A stretch of 64,000 nucleotides of DNA from Coprococcus phoceensis (GTDB lineage: Bacteria > Bacillota > Clostridia > Lachnospirales > Lachnospiraceae): NCBI RefSeq assembly GCF_900104635.1, contig NZ_FNWC01000007.1, forward strand, positions 2,765,421 through 2,829,420. The letters run 5' to 3'. How positions within the stretch are numbered: position 1 is the first letter of the stretch; each line of letters starts with the position of its first letter. The position numbers were made by a program, and so were the translations under genes. Shown in pieces: positions 43,238-52,874 of the stretch. The notes beneath the pieces were generated by a model, which was not told the origin of the DNA, did no database searches, and was given only the letters and a program-made list of their open reading frames with translations.

Positions 43238-44386
43238 CTATACCTCTTTTTCTTCTAATAGCTTTTTCAATGTAGGCGCGATATTCAAAAACTGCTCGCA
43301 GGCCTCCAATTTCTCCCCATTCTTTTTTTGATTCCCACTCTTCACCGCACGAATCAGGATATTTTTTGGCGTATGCTCCATATCGATAAACTCTAAAATC
43401 TGTGCATCATAGCCTTGTCCTTCCAAATATTCCGCCCGCATCGCATCGGTCACAAGTGCTGCCAATCGCTCCTTGATCAGACCATATTTCAGGATCGGTG
43501 CAAGAGTCTCATTTTTGATCTGCCTGTTCAATTCATGCTGACAACACGGAACGGATAAGATTACCTTTGCATTCCATCCGACCGCTTTTGCAAGCGCAAA
43601 ATCTGTTGCAGTGTCACAGGCATGCAGCGTCACGACCATGTCCACTTCATTCACGCCCGTATAGTCCGCAATATTTCCCTCCAAAAACTTCAGCTTTTTA
43701 TATCCATATTTTTCACTCAGTTCATTACAATGACGTATCACCTCTTTTTTCAGGTCTAATCCTATAATACGAACATCTATCTGTTTTAATTCATGCAGAT
43801 AATAATACATTGCAAATGTCAGATAAGATTTTCCACATCCGAAATCAAGAATTGTCACTTCCTTGTCCCTGTCAAGCTGTGGCAGGATATCTTCTATAAA
43901 TTCCAGAAACCGGTTAATCTGACGAAACTTGTCGAATTTTGTCCTGACAATCTTTCCTTCTGCCGTCATGACTCCCAAATCCTGCAGAAACGGAACTGTT
44001 GTTCCTTCCTCTAAAATATACCGCTTACTTCTATTATGAGAAAGATCCACTTCTTTTACACAGCCAGTCTGCTGCTTTTTCTGAATCGTCACCTTCCCTT
44101 TTTTACTCACAAGCACTGTGTATTTTACTGTTTTTGTCTCCATCTGCATCTGGCGAAACTTTTCCATATATCCGCACAGTACAGACACCGCCTGAGCTGC
44201 ATCACAATTTTCATGAAACACCTGATTGTTTTGGTGTTCCTCACACTGAAACAGCAACACTCCCTTTTTCAAAATCGGTCTTACCTTCACTTTTTTTAGC
44301 CCGTCTTTCTCTCGCGGATTGCTAAGCGTTGCTGCAATAAAATCTATATTCAAACTCTGTTGTAACAGTTCTTTTATTTTTTCCAT
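43238..44386 (-). CDS. Class I SAM-dependent methyltransferase
   Basis: A 382-residue methyltransferase. The SAM loop is ILDFGCGKSYLTFAMYYYL near residue 180, with IIGLDLKKEVIRHC after it and LHACDTATDFAL and SVPCCQHELN further on. The Cys pair in PCCQHE recalls tRNA/rRNA methylases of the TRM13-like group. The N-terminal 150 residues are a substrate-binding domain. The ATG at 44386 follows GAGGTC; the TTG upstream is unlikely. Confidence 0.85.
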   Translation of the reverse strand: MEKIKELLQQSLNIDFIAATLSNPREKDGLKKVKVRPILKKGVLLFQCEEHQNNQVFHENCDAAQAVSVLCGYMEKFRQMQMETKTVKYTVLVSKKGKVTIQKKQQTGCVKEVDLSHNRSKRYILEEGTTVPFLQDLGVMTAEGKIVRTKFDKFRQINRFLEFIEDILPQLDRDKEVTILDFGCGKSYLTFAMYYYLHELKQIDVRIIGLDLKKEVIRHCNELSEKYGYKKLKFLEGNIADYTGVNEVDMVVTLHACDTATDFALAKAVGWNAKVILSVPCCQHELNRQIKNETLAPILKYGLIKERLAALVTDAMRAEYLEGQGYDAQILEFIDMEHTPKNILIRAVKSGNQKKNGEKLEACEQFLNIAPTLKKLLEEKEV

Positions 44387-44514
44387 AAAACTGACCTCTT
44401 TTACTTTTTTCAACTATCACCCATTATTCTACAAGTTCTGCACCCGAAACGCAAGAAAGACAAGGAATTTTTTCATCCCCTGCCTTTCATTTTGTTACTA
44501 AACCGTAACCTCTT

Positions 44515-47070
44515 TTAAGATTTTGTCACACTTTGTCCGACAACCGCCTTCGGAAATACGATCGTAACCTTGAATAAATCTCCATCCAGATACAGTTCAA
44601 ATTTTCCGCCCTGTAATTCTGTCAGATTCTTTGCAATCGAAAGACCAAGACCACTGCCTTCCGTACTTCTTGATACATCTCCCCGGATAAACCGCTCGGT
44701 CAGCTCATCTGCCGAGATATTTAATGGCTGCTCAGAGATATTCTTCAACGAAAACTCCACTGTATGCTCTTTTTCAATCAAATCCGCATAAACTCTCGTA
44801 CCTTCCAGCGCGTATTTTGCCGCATTGTTATAAATATTCTCAATTACACGCCACATCCGTCTTCCATCGGTGCGGACCATAACCGGCTTCTCCGGAACAT
44901 TCAGCACAATCTGAAGATTTCGCTTTTCAAATTTCTCCGCAAACTCACCGGTTGTCTGATTAATCATTTCCACAAAATTGATATTCATATATTCCATCGT
45001 AATATTTCCACTGCTAATCTTCGACGCTTCTACCACATCCTCCGTCAGATGTTTCAGCCTCTGGGCCTTCGCCTCCAGAATATCCAAATATCCTTGAATC
45101 TTCGGATCTTGAATATTTTCACGTTTCAACAAATCAACATAATTAATGATTGATGTAAGCGGTGTCTTAATGTCATGAGATACGTTTGTGATCAGATCCG
45201 TCTTCAAACGCTCATCTTTCATACTTTTCTCTACCGCTTTGCTCAAGCCTTCCCCGATATGGTTGATGTGCAATGCCATATCAAGTTCATCATCTTTCAA
45301 GCCCTTCGTCGGAATCTGATACTCTACATTTCCATCTGCAATGTGACGAATTCCATCTTTGAGTCTCTGTCTTGCAATCGCTTTTCGGATCAGATAATAC
45401 AGCGTCACTCCCTCAACGAGGAACATGACAAACATCCAGCCGCCGGTTCCCATTGTACCGATCGCAATCCAGTGTACCACAATAAATGCCAGTGCACCTA
45501 CTGTCACTTTAAATGTGCAGCTTCTATATGCAAAAAACTTCTTCAGACCACGAATCAGCCAGCGCAGAACACTGTTCTTCCACAGCATTTTCGCCTTAAT
45601 TCTTCGAACAATACTCAGATAGCCGATAAAAAATGCCGCACAGCATAAAAGCATCGCAAAACCTAGCAAGATCCAATCATCATCTAAAAATCCTCGTTCC
45701 AAAATCGTCGCCGCATAGGTTCGATATCCATTGCTCCAGTATTTCACACCCCACGTGTCAATAAGCGCATAGACAAAAGAGAGTGCCAACACCCACACAC
45801 CAGCAATCAACGCAAGCGCAAGCTCCGTCTTAACCCGGTCAAACCACATAAGGTGCACACCTTCATCTTTTCGAGTGCGCCCTGCAATGATGGTGAGCCA
45901 TACAAATCCAATAAAGAACCCCGCAATCGAAACAAGTGCGACAGCAAGCATTGTGTTAATCATTGGCGCATATTTATCAAACAGCTTATTTTGCAAATAA
46001 AAGCTGTCCTGAATCGGATATTTCGTATCAACCGAAACCACATACATATAGTTGTCTGTACCGGCCATTGTTCTCGAAGACCAATTGTCTGCTTCCGTAT
46101 CCAGATTTGTCTTGAAATCCGCAAGTTTTGGTGTCACAACTACATACTTTCCACTCTCGGTGAGATTTTTTACATATTCCTGCATGTTATTAATGTCCGT
46201 ATATACCTGTCGGTTCGTGTATAATTTTCCACTGTTAAAATCTGCAAATATATAGGTAAGGTTTGTGTTTCCTTCTGTCCAATATTCCTGGAACTGCTCA
46301 TATGCGCTCAGTTCACTTTCCAGATTAGAAAGCGTGTTACTCAATGCTCGATAAATCTCACTGAGCTTTCCATTCCACTTTGGATTCTCATTTACAATCT
46401 GCAGCAATGACTTTCCATCTGCCGTCATATAGCGCTCCGGAATAGCAGTCATATTCCAGCAATCCGTATAGACTACCTTTCCATCCGCATCCAATACCTG
46501 CATCACATCTTCATCATAATAATTCTCTTCTACATATCCATCTTCCAACTCTTCCATCTGATCAACATCAGAAGTATCGTCTGAGAACTTCAGCCCTTCT
46601 TTGAACAGCTGCGCAAACTCTTCTTCCGTATAGTATGCGTATGTACCATCCGCTTTTTTGCATACGATAATACTGTCTCCTGAGCTTTCCTCCGTTCCCC
46701 AATTGTCAATCCAGTCCGACAAATCTCCTAAGCGATATGCGATTCCGGATTCATCTTCCCCTGTAATCTTTTGGGAATCCATGTATGCCATAATATCCAC
46801 AAGCTTATTCGCATCATATTTTCCGTCTGTCTCAAAATTCTTCTGAAGATCAATCTGATTCAAAATAGTGTGCGATGCCGACTGCAGATTCTCTTCAAAC
46901 CCTCTTGTTTCCTTATACTCACCCTTTGAAAGATCATTGAGATTCTTCCCATACTCCTGTCCCGGATAAATCAAAATAAATACAACACAAAGCACTGCCA
47001 GTACTGCAAAAATATGCTCCAGAATCAGAAGAATTCCTTTCATCGGTGCTGATTTGTACCAATGTTTCAT
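44515..47070 (-). CDS. Large multi-pass sensor histidine kinase
   Basis: An 851-residue kinase. One membrane segment (about 13-33) is followed by a 340-residue extracytoplasmic sensor domain, then a group of further membrane segments (about 375-560), a HAMP-like linker, the phosphoacceptor SHDIKTPLTSI near residue 630, and an ATPase domain ending GSGLGLSIAKNLTELQGG. The layout is typical of Lachnospiraceae kinases sensing envelope signals. It is directly downstream of its response regulator (12 bp). Confidence 0.93.
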   Translation of the reverse strand: MKHWYKSAPMKGILLILEHIFAVLAVLCVVFILIYPGQEYGKNLNDLSKGEYKETRGFEENLQSASHTILNQIDLQKNFETDGKYDANKLVDIMAYMDSQKITGEDESGIAYRLGDLSDWIDNWGTEESSGDSIIVCKKADGTYAYYTEEEFAQLFKEGLKFSDDTSDVDQMEELEDGYVEENYYDEDVMQVLDADGKVVYTDCWNMTAIPERYMTADGKSLLQIVNENPKWNGKLSEIYRALSNTLSNLESELSAYEQFQEYWTEGNTNLTYIFADFNSGKLYTNRQVYTDINNMQEYVKNLTESGKYVVVTPKLADFKTNLDTEADNWSSRTMAGTDNYMYVVSVDTKYPIQDSFYLQNKLFDKYAPMINTMLAVALVSIAGFFIGFVWLTIIAGRTRKDEGVHLMWFDRVKTELALALIAGVWVLALSFVYALIDTWGVKYWSNGYRTYAATILERGFLDDDWILLGFAMLLCCAAFFIGYLSIVRRIKAKMLWKNSVLRWLIRGLKKFFAYRSCTFKVTVGALAFIVVHWIAIGTMGTGGWMFVMFLVEGVTLYYLIRKAIARQRLKDGIRHIADGNVEYQIPTKGLKDDELDMALHINHIGEGLSKAVEKSMKDERLKTDLITNVSHDIKTPLTSIINYVDLLKRENIQDPKIQGYLDILEAKAQRLKHLTEDVVEASKISSGNITMEYMNINFVEMINQTTGEFAEKFEKRNLQIVLNVPEKPVMVRTDGRRMWRVIENIYNNAAKYALEGTRVYADLIEKEHTVEFSLKNISEQPLNISADELTERFIRGDVSRSTEGSGLGLSIAKNLTELQGGKFELYLDGDLFKVTIVFPKAVVGQSVTKS

Positions 47071-47082
47071 AAATACTCCCTT

Positions 47083-47778
47083 CTAAAGCTTTTCTATCTT
47101 ATATCCTACCCCCCACACAACTTTCAGATATCTTGGTTCTTTCGGGTTAATTTCAATTTTCTCACGAATATGGCGAATATGAACTGCAACTGTGTTGTCC
47201 GCTCCTATCGCCTCTTCATTCCAGATATTTTCGTAAATCTGGTCGATAGAAAAGACTTTCCCTTGATTTTTTACTAATAGCAACAAAATATTGTACTCAA
47301 TCGGTGTCAGTCTTACCGATTCACCATCTACCGTCACTTCTTTAAGTTCATCGTTAATCGAAAGTCCGCCGACTTCGTACACTTCTTTCTTCTCATCCTG
47401 CACTGTGCTTCCAAGCTGTGTGTATCTTCTAAGCTGCGATTTTGCTCTCGCAACAAGCTCTAACGGATTAAATGGTTTTGTAACATAATCATCCGCTCCG
47501 ATATTCAGTCCCAAAATCTTATCTGCATCCTCTGATTTTGCAGATAAAATAATAATTGGCAGACTGTTCTCTTCACGAATCTTAAGGGTTGCTCTGATTC
47601 CGTCCAGCCTTGGCATCATCACATCCATAATCAGGAGATCGACGTGCTCTTTTTTCAATGTCTGAATCGCTTCCTCTCCATCATAGGCTTTTAATACCTC
47701 ATAACCTTCCTGTGTCAAATATATTTCAATTGCCTCCACAATTTCTTTGTCATCATCACATACTAATATTTTAAACAT
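47083..47778 (-). CDS. OmpR-family response regulator
   Basis: A 231-residue regulator with phosphoacceptor Asp in LLIMDVMMPRLDG and a winged helix (LTPIEYNILLLLVKNQGKV and VHIRHIREKIEINP). The ATG at 47778 is 8 nt from GGGAGG; earlier in-frame starts are worse placed. It forms a pair with the large sensor kinase. Confidence 0.95.
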   Translation of the reverse strand: MFKILVCDDDKEIVEAIEIYLTQEGYEVLKAYDGEEAIQTLKKEHVDLLIMDVMMPRLDGIRATLKIREENSLPIIILSAKSEDADKILGLNIGADDYVTKPFNPLELVARAKSQLRRYTQLGSTVQDEKKEVYEVGGLSINDELKEVTVDGESVRLTPIEYNILLLLVKNQGKVFSIDQIYENIWNEEAIGADNTVAVHIRHIREKIEINPKEPRYLKVVWGVGYKIEKL

Positions 47779-47859
47779 AATCATCACCTCCCTTGTAGTA
47801 TACAAGATTATCAAACAATTTTTAAGAGGCAGATAGGAAATTTCTTAATATTCGTTTAA

Positions 47860-47893
47860 TTTAAAAACCCGCACATCATTCCGATGTGCGGAT
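47860..47893 (-). terminator. Terminator after the proC remnant
   Basis: Perfect 9-bp stem CCGCACATC/GATGTGCGG with a GTTTTTAAA tail on the minus strand. Confidence 0.92.
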
Positions 47894-47901
47894 CCTATAT
47901 C

Positions 47902-48566
47902 TTATAGCCCTTTTGCCTTTTTTACACAAGCTTTCATTGCTTCTATTACACTGCCTGTGCCGCAAACTGATAAGCCTGCTGCCCCGGCATTCCATCCGCA
48001 ACTGCTCCATCTGCCATTGCCTCAATCAGCATAAACACATATGCCGGCGAACTTCCACTGACAGATACAACCACATCCATTAAGTTTTCACTTAATACCT
48101 GAGCCATTCCAAATCCACTCAAAATATTACATATATAATCAAGCTCTTCTTTTGTAACTAAATCATTGTGGCAAACACCTGTGATTCCTTCTCCTACCAG
48201 AGCAGTGGTATTTGGCATCGTACGTACAAGTTTTACCGGTTTTGCAAATGCACCCGCCAGATATTCCAATGTCTTACCCGGTGCAATAGTAACAATAATC
48301 TGAGTTTCTGTAATCAGCTCTTTGATTTCTTTAATTACTGCATCATAAAACTGTGGTTTCACAGACAGAACGAGCACTTCTGCTGTTCTTGCAACCTCTT
48401 TATTGTCTGTAGTAACATGAATTCCAAGACTTTCTTTTGCCTGTCTGAGCCCCGGCTCATACAAGTCAGATGCAATCACTTCCTCCGGCTTAAAAATATT
48501 ATTTTTTAAAATACCGCCAATCATTGCTTTCGCCATATTTCTGGCGCCTATAAATCCTAATTTCAT
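47902..48566 (-). pseudogene. proC: Pyrroline-5-carboxylate reductase, frameshifted by internal deletion
   Basis: The first 206 codons give ProC up to QAYQFAAQAV and then hit TAA. One base out of frame, the sequence continues VIEAMKACVKKAKGL and stops at 47902, the normal ProC C-terminus. About 45 residues between them, including the conserved SPGGTTI segment of the active-site helix, are missing. In addition the dinucleotide loop reads GFIGARNMA where GFIGxGNM is invariant, a Gly-to-Arg change. It lies 20 bp downstream of a glycyl radical enzyme remnant. Confidence 0.88.
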
Positions 48567-48586
48567 AATCTTATTCTCCTTGCTTT

Positions 48587-48762
48587 TTAATTAAATGACT
48601 GCTCTGTTCTCTCAATAATCTCATCTTGAAGCGCTTTGCTCAGGTTACGGAAATGATCACTATATCCCGCAACACGCACAATCAAATCTTTATACTCAGG
48701 TAGAAATTAAACACATCTTTCATGATGTTATCTGCATAATCATCGTCATTTCCATTAATCTG
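48587..48762 (-). pseudogene. Glycyl radical enzyme remnant, probably hypD (hydroxyproline dehydratase)
   Basis: Two frames carry pieces of one protein: 48762 to about 48700 reads INGNDDDYADNIMKDVFNFY, and about 48701 to 48587 reads YKDLIVRVAGYSDHFRN... to TEQSFN. RVAGYS is the glycyl radical motif. About 130-150 residues between the pieces and everything upstream of the first are gone. Placement 20 bp before proC points to trans-4-hydroxy-L-proline dehydratase, whose product is the ProC substrate. The family assignment within glycyl radical enzymes is inference. Confidence 0.8.
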
Positions 48763-48781
48763 TTTCTATTTTTATATCTCT

Positions 48782-48950
48782 TTAATAAAATTATTTTTTC
48801 TTTTAGAATCTAATCATATTTTGGACACATTTTTCTTTTATACTTAGAGTCAGATAGTTGATAGAACAACTATCTCCCCCCTCATAAAGTAATCATCTTC
48901 AGATTTGAAGATGTACACTTTACTCTCATTCCTTTAGATAACTATAAAAC
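48782..48950 (+). repeat. Structured intergenic repeat, copy 1
   Basis: About 165 bp closely matching 52675-52839 in the same orientation. It contains a perfect hairpin AGATAGTTG/CAACTATCT (48852-48875), a CCCCCC run, and a second hairpin CATCTTC/GAAGATG (48894-48913) within AAAGT...ACTTT. A strong terminator hairpin follows at once, as in copy 2. It codes for nothing and may be a small RNA or mobile repeat. Confidence 0.82.
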
Positions 48951-48996
48951 AACGAACCCCGTTAACCTTTCGGTTAACGGGGTTTCGCTGTTTACG
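48950..48996. terminator. Strong terminator hairpin
   Basis: Perfect 11-bp stem CCCCGTTAACC/GGTTAACGGGG with loop TTTC, extended by CGAA/TTTCG and AAACA/TGTTT. It serves the MATE gene (minus strand) and any transcript from the repeat (plus strand). Confidence 0.9.
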
Positions 48997-49048
48997 GGCT
49001 TCCCACGGGCTTCCCCAGAATTTGGATTTATCACCTCAAACTATGTTT

Positions 49049-50395
49049 TCAGCATAACATACTTTTTCTCCCTCGCGGGATAAAAACTAACGCCAGAACT
49101 GCAACAAACATCGTTAAAATTTCCGCTCCTGGAACTGCAAGCCAGATTCCATTCATTCCCCAAAATTGTGGCAGCACTATCAAAAACAGCAACAACAACG
49201 CGAACGAGCGAAGGAATGTAATTCCTCCTGCAAAATATCCTTTCCCATAAGCCATCATACGTACTGCTGAGAAAATGTTAATTCCGGAAAACAAAAATCC
49301 CAAACCATATATCCGCATTCCGGAAACCGCCAGTGTATATACACTGCTATGTTTATCGGCAAAAAAAGATACACACATTGGTGCCAGAAAAAAAGTCAAT
49401 GCATAAATTACAATCGGGGCAATACTGAAAAAACGATATGCATACCTCTCAAGAGCACGGCATACATCAAGTTTTTTATCTCCATATGCATATCCAAGCG
49501 GAGGTGCCATCCCCATAGAAAAACCGGAATAAATCCCAATAAACAAAAATTGCAGATACATAATAATGGAGACAGCAGCTATCCCATCTTCTCCGGCAAA
49601 CGCCATCGCCGTTCTATTAAAAACAATTGTTGTGATCGCGATTGCCAATTGATTCACAAACTCGGACGTTCCGTTTATCATACAGTTAAATCCTATCTTG
49701 AAAGACAGTCCTCGAAATGTAAATTCCAAGGTATGTTTCTTCTTCACAAAATAGTAAAGTCCCATAGAAAAAGAAAGTAGCAGTCCTAAAATCGTAGCAA
49801 GTGCAGCTCCCAAAATCCCCATGTCCATACATCCCACAAAAACATAGTCCAATACAATATTTAGTAGACCTCCTGCAAGCGCCGTCAAAAAGCTGTAAGT
49901 GGGTGAGCCGTCCACGCGAATAAAATAAGTAAGCAGCTCTTTTCCAATGACAACAGGAGTACCGACAAGCCACCAAAAAGCATATGTTTTGCAATCACTC
50001 ATCGTTAATTGTGTCGCGCCCAGTAATTCCAATAGCGCAGGAAGTTTTATCCAGATTAAGGCAGATACACCGCATCCAACCAACAGTGACAGCAGCATGC
50101 TGACAGAAAATGTTCTGTTTGCTTCTTCTTTTCTTTCCCCACCGATATGAAGCGCTGCAAGTGCACTCCCACCTGTTGCAAACGCCAGTGCAATTCCCGT
50201 CAATATATTTACAATCGGATACACAATATTGATAGCCGCTAATGCATTTGTCCCCACATAGGACGACACAAAAATTCCATCCACAATGGTATATACCGTA
50301 TTAAACAATGCCGTCAAATACGTTGGGATAATAAACTTTAATAATTTTCCAAACCGCACTTCCTTCGCTGAATCAAAAATCAATAATTTTTCCAT
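49049..50395 (-). CDS. MATE family efflux transporter
   Basis: A 448-residue membrane protein with twelve hydrophobic segments in two similar halves, of the MATE (NorM/DinF-like) multidrug/Na+ or H+ antiport family. Typical elements are IPTYLTALFNTVYTIVDGIFV and FATGGSALAALHIG. It is divergently transcribed from a MerR regulator; the shared region holds a MerR-type promoter directed at this gene. GGAGGGGG precedes the ATG. Confidence 0.93.
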   Translation of the reverse strand: MEKLLIFDSAKEVRFGKLLKFIIPTYLTALFNTVYTIVDGIFVSSYVGTNALAAINIVYPIVNILTGIALAFATGGSALAALHIGGERKEEANRTFSVSMLLSLLVGCGVSALIWIKLPALLELLGATQLTMSDCKTYAFWWLVGTPVVIGKELLTYFIRVDGSPTYSFLTALAGGLLNIVLDYVFVGCMDMGILGAALATILGLLLSFSMGLYYFVKKKHTLEFTFRGLSFKIGFNCMINGTSEFVNQLAIAITTIVFNRTAMAFAGEDGIAAVSIIMYLQFLFIGIYSGFSMGMAPPLGYAYGDKKLDVCRALERYAYRFFSIAPIVIYALTFFLAPMCVSFFADKHSSVYTLAVSGMRIYGLGFLFSGINIFSAVRMMAYGKGYFAGGITFLRSFALLLLFLIVLPQFWGMNGIWLAVPGAEILTMFVAVLALVFIPRGRKSMLC

Positions 50396-50416
50396 ATGTT
50401 CCCCCTCCTCAGTGCT

Positions 50417-50447
50417 ATTTTAAACCTTAAAGTAACTTGAAGGTCAA
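50417..50447 (-). promoter_or_regulatory. MerR-type promoter and operator of the MATE gene
   Basis: On the minus strand TTGACC and TAAAAT are separated by 19 bp, the long spacer of MerR-activated promoters. The spacer holds the dyad ACCTT...AAGGT. The MerR gene starts about 47 bp beyond, so its product is the obvious activator. Confidence 0.85.
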
Positions 50448-50493
50448 CACAAAATATCTTATAATGAAAGAAAAATTATCAGGAGCAATCATC

Positions 50494-51264
50494 ATGAAAA
50501 AACAATTTCACATTGGAGAGATTTCAGAATTTTTCAATCTGCCTGCTTCCACCTTACGTCACTGGGAAAGCACAGGGATTTTGACACCAAAAAAGAATCA
50601 CGAAAATAACTACCGCGAGTATACGATAGAAGACTTTATGAATCTCTCCGATATTATTTTTTACAAAAGTCTGGGACTCCCGCTCAAACAGATACAAACG
50701 ATGGAACAGTCCACCCCTGAAGAGCATTCCTTTTTATTACATGAAAAAATTGATGAATTAGTTCAGCAACAGCAAGAACTTCAGCACCGAATGCAAAAAC
50801 TTCGCAATCATCTAAATGCTATAAATACTTTAAATGAGCTGAAATCCCATCCATTCACAGAAGTCGACATCGATACCGACTGTATTGTCTCTTTTGATTT
50901 AGGTGAAATCGAAAAACTCCGACAATATATTGAGAATCCGTATCTGTATTCTCGTGTACAGCATTCAGAACATATTCAGTCAGAGCTTCGGGGATTGACG
51001 ATTCCGTCTGAACAGCGCTCTTTGTTTCCCGATACTCAGGTACTTTGGGAGAAGAGCAGACACCGTTACATCGCTTGTTTGATGAAAGAAGAAGTCACGG
51101 AAGGATTTCCTAATAATTTGTCTCAACTGCTGTCGCAGATTCAAAAGACATACCGCACCGGTTTTATAATCAGCCGATTTTTATTGCGTGCCAAAGAAAA
51201 TGGAAAGCTCTATGACTTTTACAAAACATTTGTTGAAATTGAGGAGGATTCTTATTTATGTTAA
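50494..51264 (+). CDS. MerR family transcriptional regulator
   Basis: A 256-residue MerR regulator with the head FHIGEISEFFNLPASTLRHWESTGIL, a coiled coil (about 70-110), and a larger C-terminal domain for ligand binding. The ATG at 50494 follows AGGAG. It overlaps the antiporter gene by 7 bp, so sensor and transporter are made together, while the divergent MATE gene carries the MerR-type promoter. Confidence 0.93.
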   Translation: MKKQFHIGEISEFFNLPASTLRHWESTGILTPKKNHENNYREYTIEDFMNLSDIIFYKSLGLPLKQIQTMEQSTPEEHSFLLHEKIDELVQQQQELQHRMQKLRNHLNAINTLNELKSHPFTEVDIDTDCIVSFDLGEIEKLRQYIENPYLYSRVQHSEHIQSELRGLTIPSEQRSLFPDTQVLWEKSRHRYIACLMKEEVTEGFPNNLSQLLSQIQKTYRTGFIISRFLLRAKENGKLYDFYKTFVEIEEDSYLC

Positions 51265-52466
51265 CATCACTTGCATTTATTTTTCTCGTAGGTCTTGCTG
51301 CCGCAGCTATTTGTCAGCAATTAAAGCTACCCCGTATTATTGGAATGCTCATCACCGGAATCATTCTAGGTCCATATGTTCTTGACTTGCTTGATCCTTC
51401 TATTTTGTCCATTTCATCCGAGTTACGGCAAATGGCTCTGATCATCATTCTGTTAAAGGCCGGATTGTCATTAGATCTGTCTGACTTAAAAAAAGTCGGG
51501 CGTCCCGCTGTTTTGATGTCATTTGTACCTGCAAGTTTTGAAATACTCGCTTTTTTCCTTTTTGCCCCTCATATTTTGGGGATTAAACCGATTGAGGCAG
51601 CTGTCATGGGAGCCGTTCTCGCTGCAGTATCTCCTGCTATTGTCGTACCACGAATGGTCCGCCTGATGGACCAGAATTACGGTACAGATAAAAGTATTCC
51701 GCAGCTTATCCTTGCCGGTGCCTCCTGCGATGATATTTTTGTCATCGTGCTGTTTTCCACATTTTCCAATATAACCCAAGGTGGAAATGCACATCTGATG
51801 GATTTTGTCAACATTCCGGTTTCCATCTTGTTCGGCATCGTACTCGGTGGCATTACTGGGTATCTGCTCAGTTTATTTTTCGAGACAGCACATGCACACA
51901 AGCATTGTGTCCGAAACAGTATGAAAGTGATTATTGTATTAGGAATTTCTTTTTTGTTAATGGCAATTGAAACGTGGATGAAAGACATTGTATCTATATC
52001 CGGTCTTTTAGCTGTTGTAAGCATGGCATGCCTGTTAAAAATTAAAAGCACCACTTTTGTTTCCAAAAGACTTTCTGATAAATTTGGGAAATTGTGGCTC
52101 GCCGCAGAAGTCATTCTGTTTGTTTTAGTCGGAGCTGCTGTAGATATCCGCTATACGCTGAACGCAGGAGGTGCTGCCATTCTCATGATACTGGTTGCAC
52201 TTCTATTTCGTTCTGTCGGAGTTGCGATATGCCTTATCCGGACGAGGCTCACAAAAAAAGAACGGTTCTTCTGTATCCTTTCTTATCTTCCAAAGGCTAC
52301 CGTTCAGGCTGCTATTGGCTCTGTTCCGCTTGCTATGGGACTCCCTTGCGGACAGATTGTCCTTTCCGTTGCAGTTTTAGGAATTTTAATCACTGCCCCG
52401 CTTGGTGCCATATTGATCGATGGCACTTACAAAAAACTACTTTGCCAATCAAAAAATAAGAAATAA
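51258..52466 (+). CDS. Cation:proton antiporter (CPA family)
   Basis: A 402-residue membrane protein with about twelve to thirteen segments of the Na+/H+ exchanger domain type. LAGASCDDIFVIVLFS carries the Asp pair expected in the ion site, and LPRIIGMLITGIILGPYVL is the typical first repeat. No TrkA-N domain is attached. It is coupled to the MerR gene. Substrate ion is not determined. Confidence 0.9.
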   Translation: MLTSLAFIFLVGLAAAAICQQLKLPRIIGMLITGIILGPYVLDLLDPSILSISSELRQMALIIILLKAGLSLDLSDLKKVGRPAVLMSFVPASFEILAFFLFAPHILGIKPIEAAVMGAVLAAVSPAIVVPRMVRLMDQNYGTDKSIPQLILAGASCDDIFVIVLFSTFSNITQGGNAHLMDFVNIPVSILFGIVLGGITGYLLSLFFETAHAHKHCVRNSMKVIIVLGISFLLMAIETWMKDIVSISGLLAVVSMACLLKIKSTTFVSKRLSDKFGKLWLAAEVILFVLVGAAVDIRYTLNAGGAAILMILVALLFRSVGVAICLIRTRLTKKERFFCILSYLPKATVQAAIGSVPLAMGLPCGQIVLSVAVLGILITAPLGAILIDGTYKKLLCQSKNKK

Positions 52467-52597
52467 CGGAACGTTTTCATTGATTCTTCAAAAACTGTTC
52501 ACATTTTTCTTACTTTTCTATCACACTTTTTACACAAAAAGCCAGTATACTAATAACCATAAAAGATATTAATCTTTTTATATCATTTTCTTTTTCA

Positions 52598-52627
52598 TAA
52601 TTGCCGGTCATAAGACCGGCTTTTCCT
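52598..52627 (+). terminator. Terminator after the antiporter gene
   Basis: Stem GCCGGTC/GACCGGC with loop ATAA and a TTTTCC tail. A smaller AAAAGAT/ATCTTTT hairpin lies just upstream at 52561. Confidence 0.8.
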
Positions 52628-52674
52628 CTGTTTATCCCCTTTTTATATACAACATAAATCTTCTTAAGATTAAC

Positions 52675-52839
52675 TTAATAAAATTTCCTTTTCTTTTAGA
52701 ATCTAATCATATTTTGGACACATTTTTCTTTTATACTAAAGTCAGATAGTTGATAGAACAACTATCTCCCCCCTCATAAAGTAATTCATCTTCGGGGTAA
52801 CTCGAAGATGTACACTTTACTCTCATTCCTTTAAATAAC
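52675..52839 (+). repeat. Structured intergenic repeat, copy 2
   Basis: Second copy of the element at 48782-48950. The first hairpin is identical. In the second, CATCTTCG/CGAAGATG (52787-52810) keeps the stem though the loop differs from copy 1 and one extra pair is gained. The element again ends immediately before a terminator. Confidence 0.82.
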
Positions 52840-52840
52840 C

Positions 52841-52873
52841 AAAAAAGAAAGCTGTCACAGCTTTCTTTTTTTG
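52841..52873. terminator. Terminator hairpin
   Basis: Stem AGAAAGCTG/CAGCTTTCT with loop TCA and T-rich/A-rich flanks. It ends the hydrolase gene on the minus strand and any transcript of the repeat on the plus strand. Confidence 0.88.
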
Positions 52874-52874
52874 T

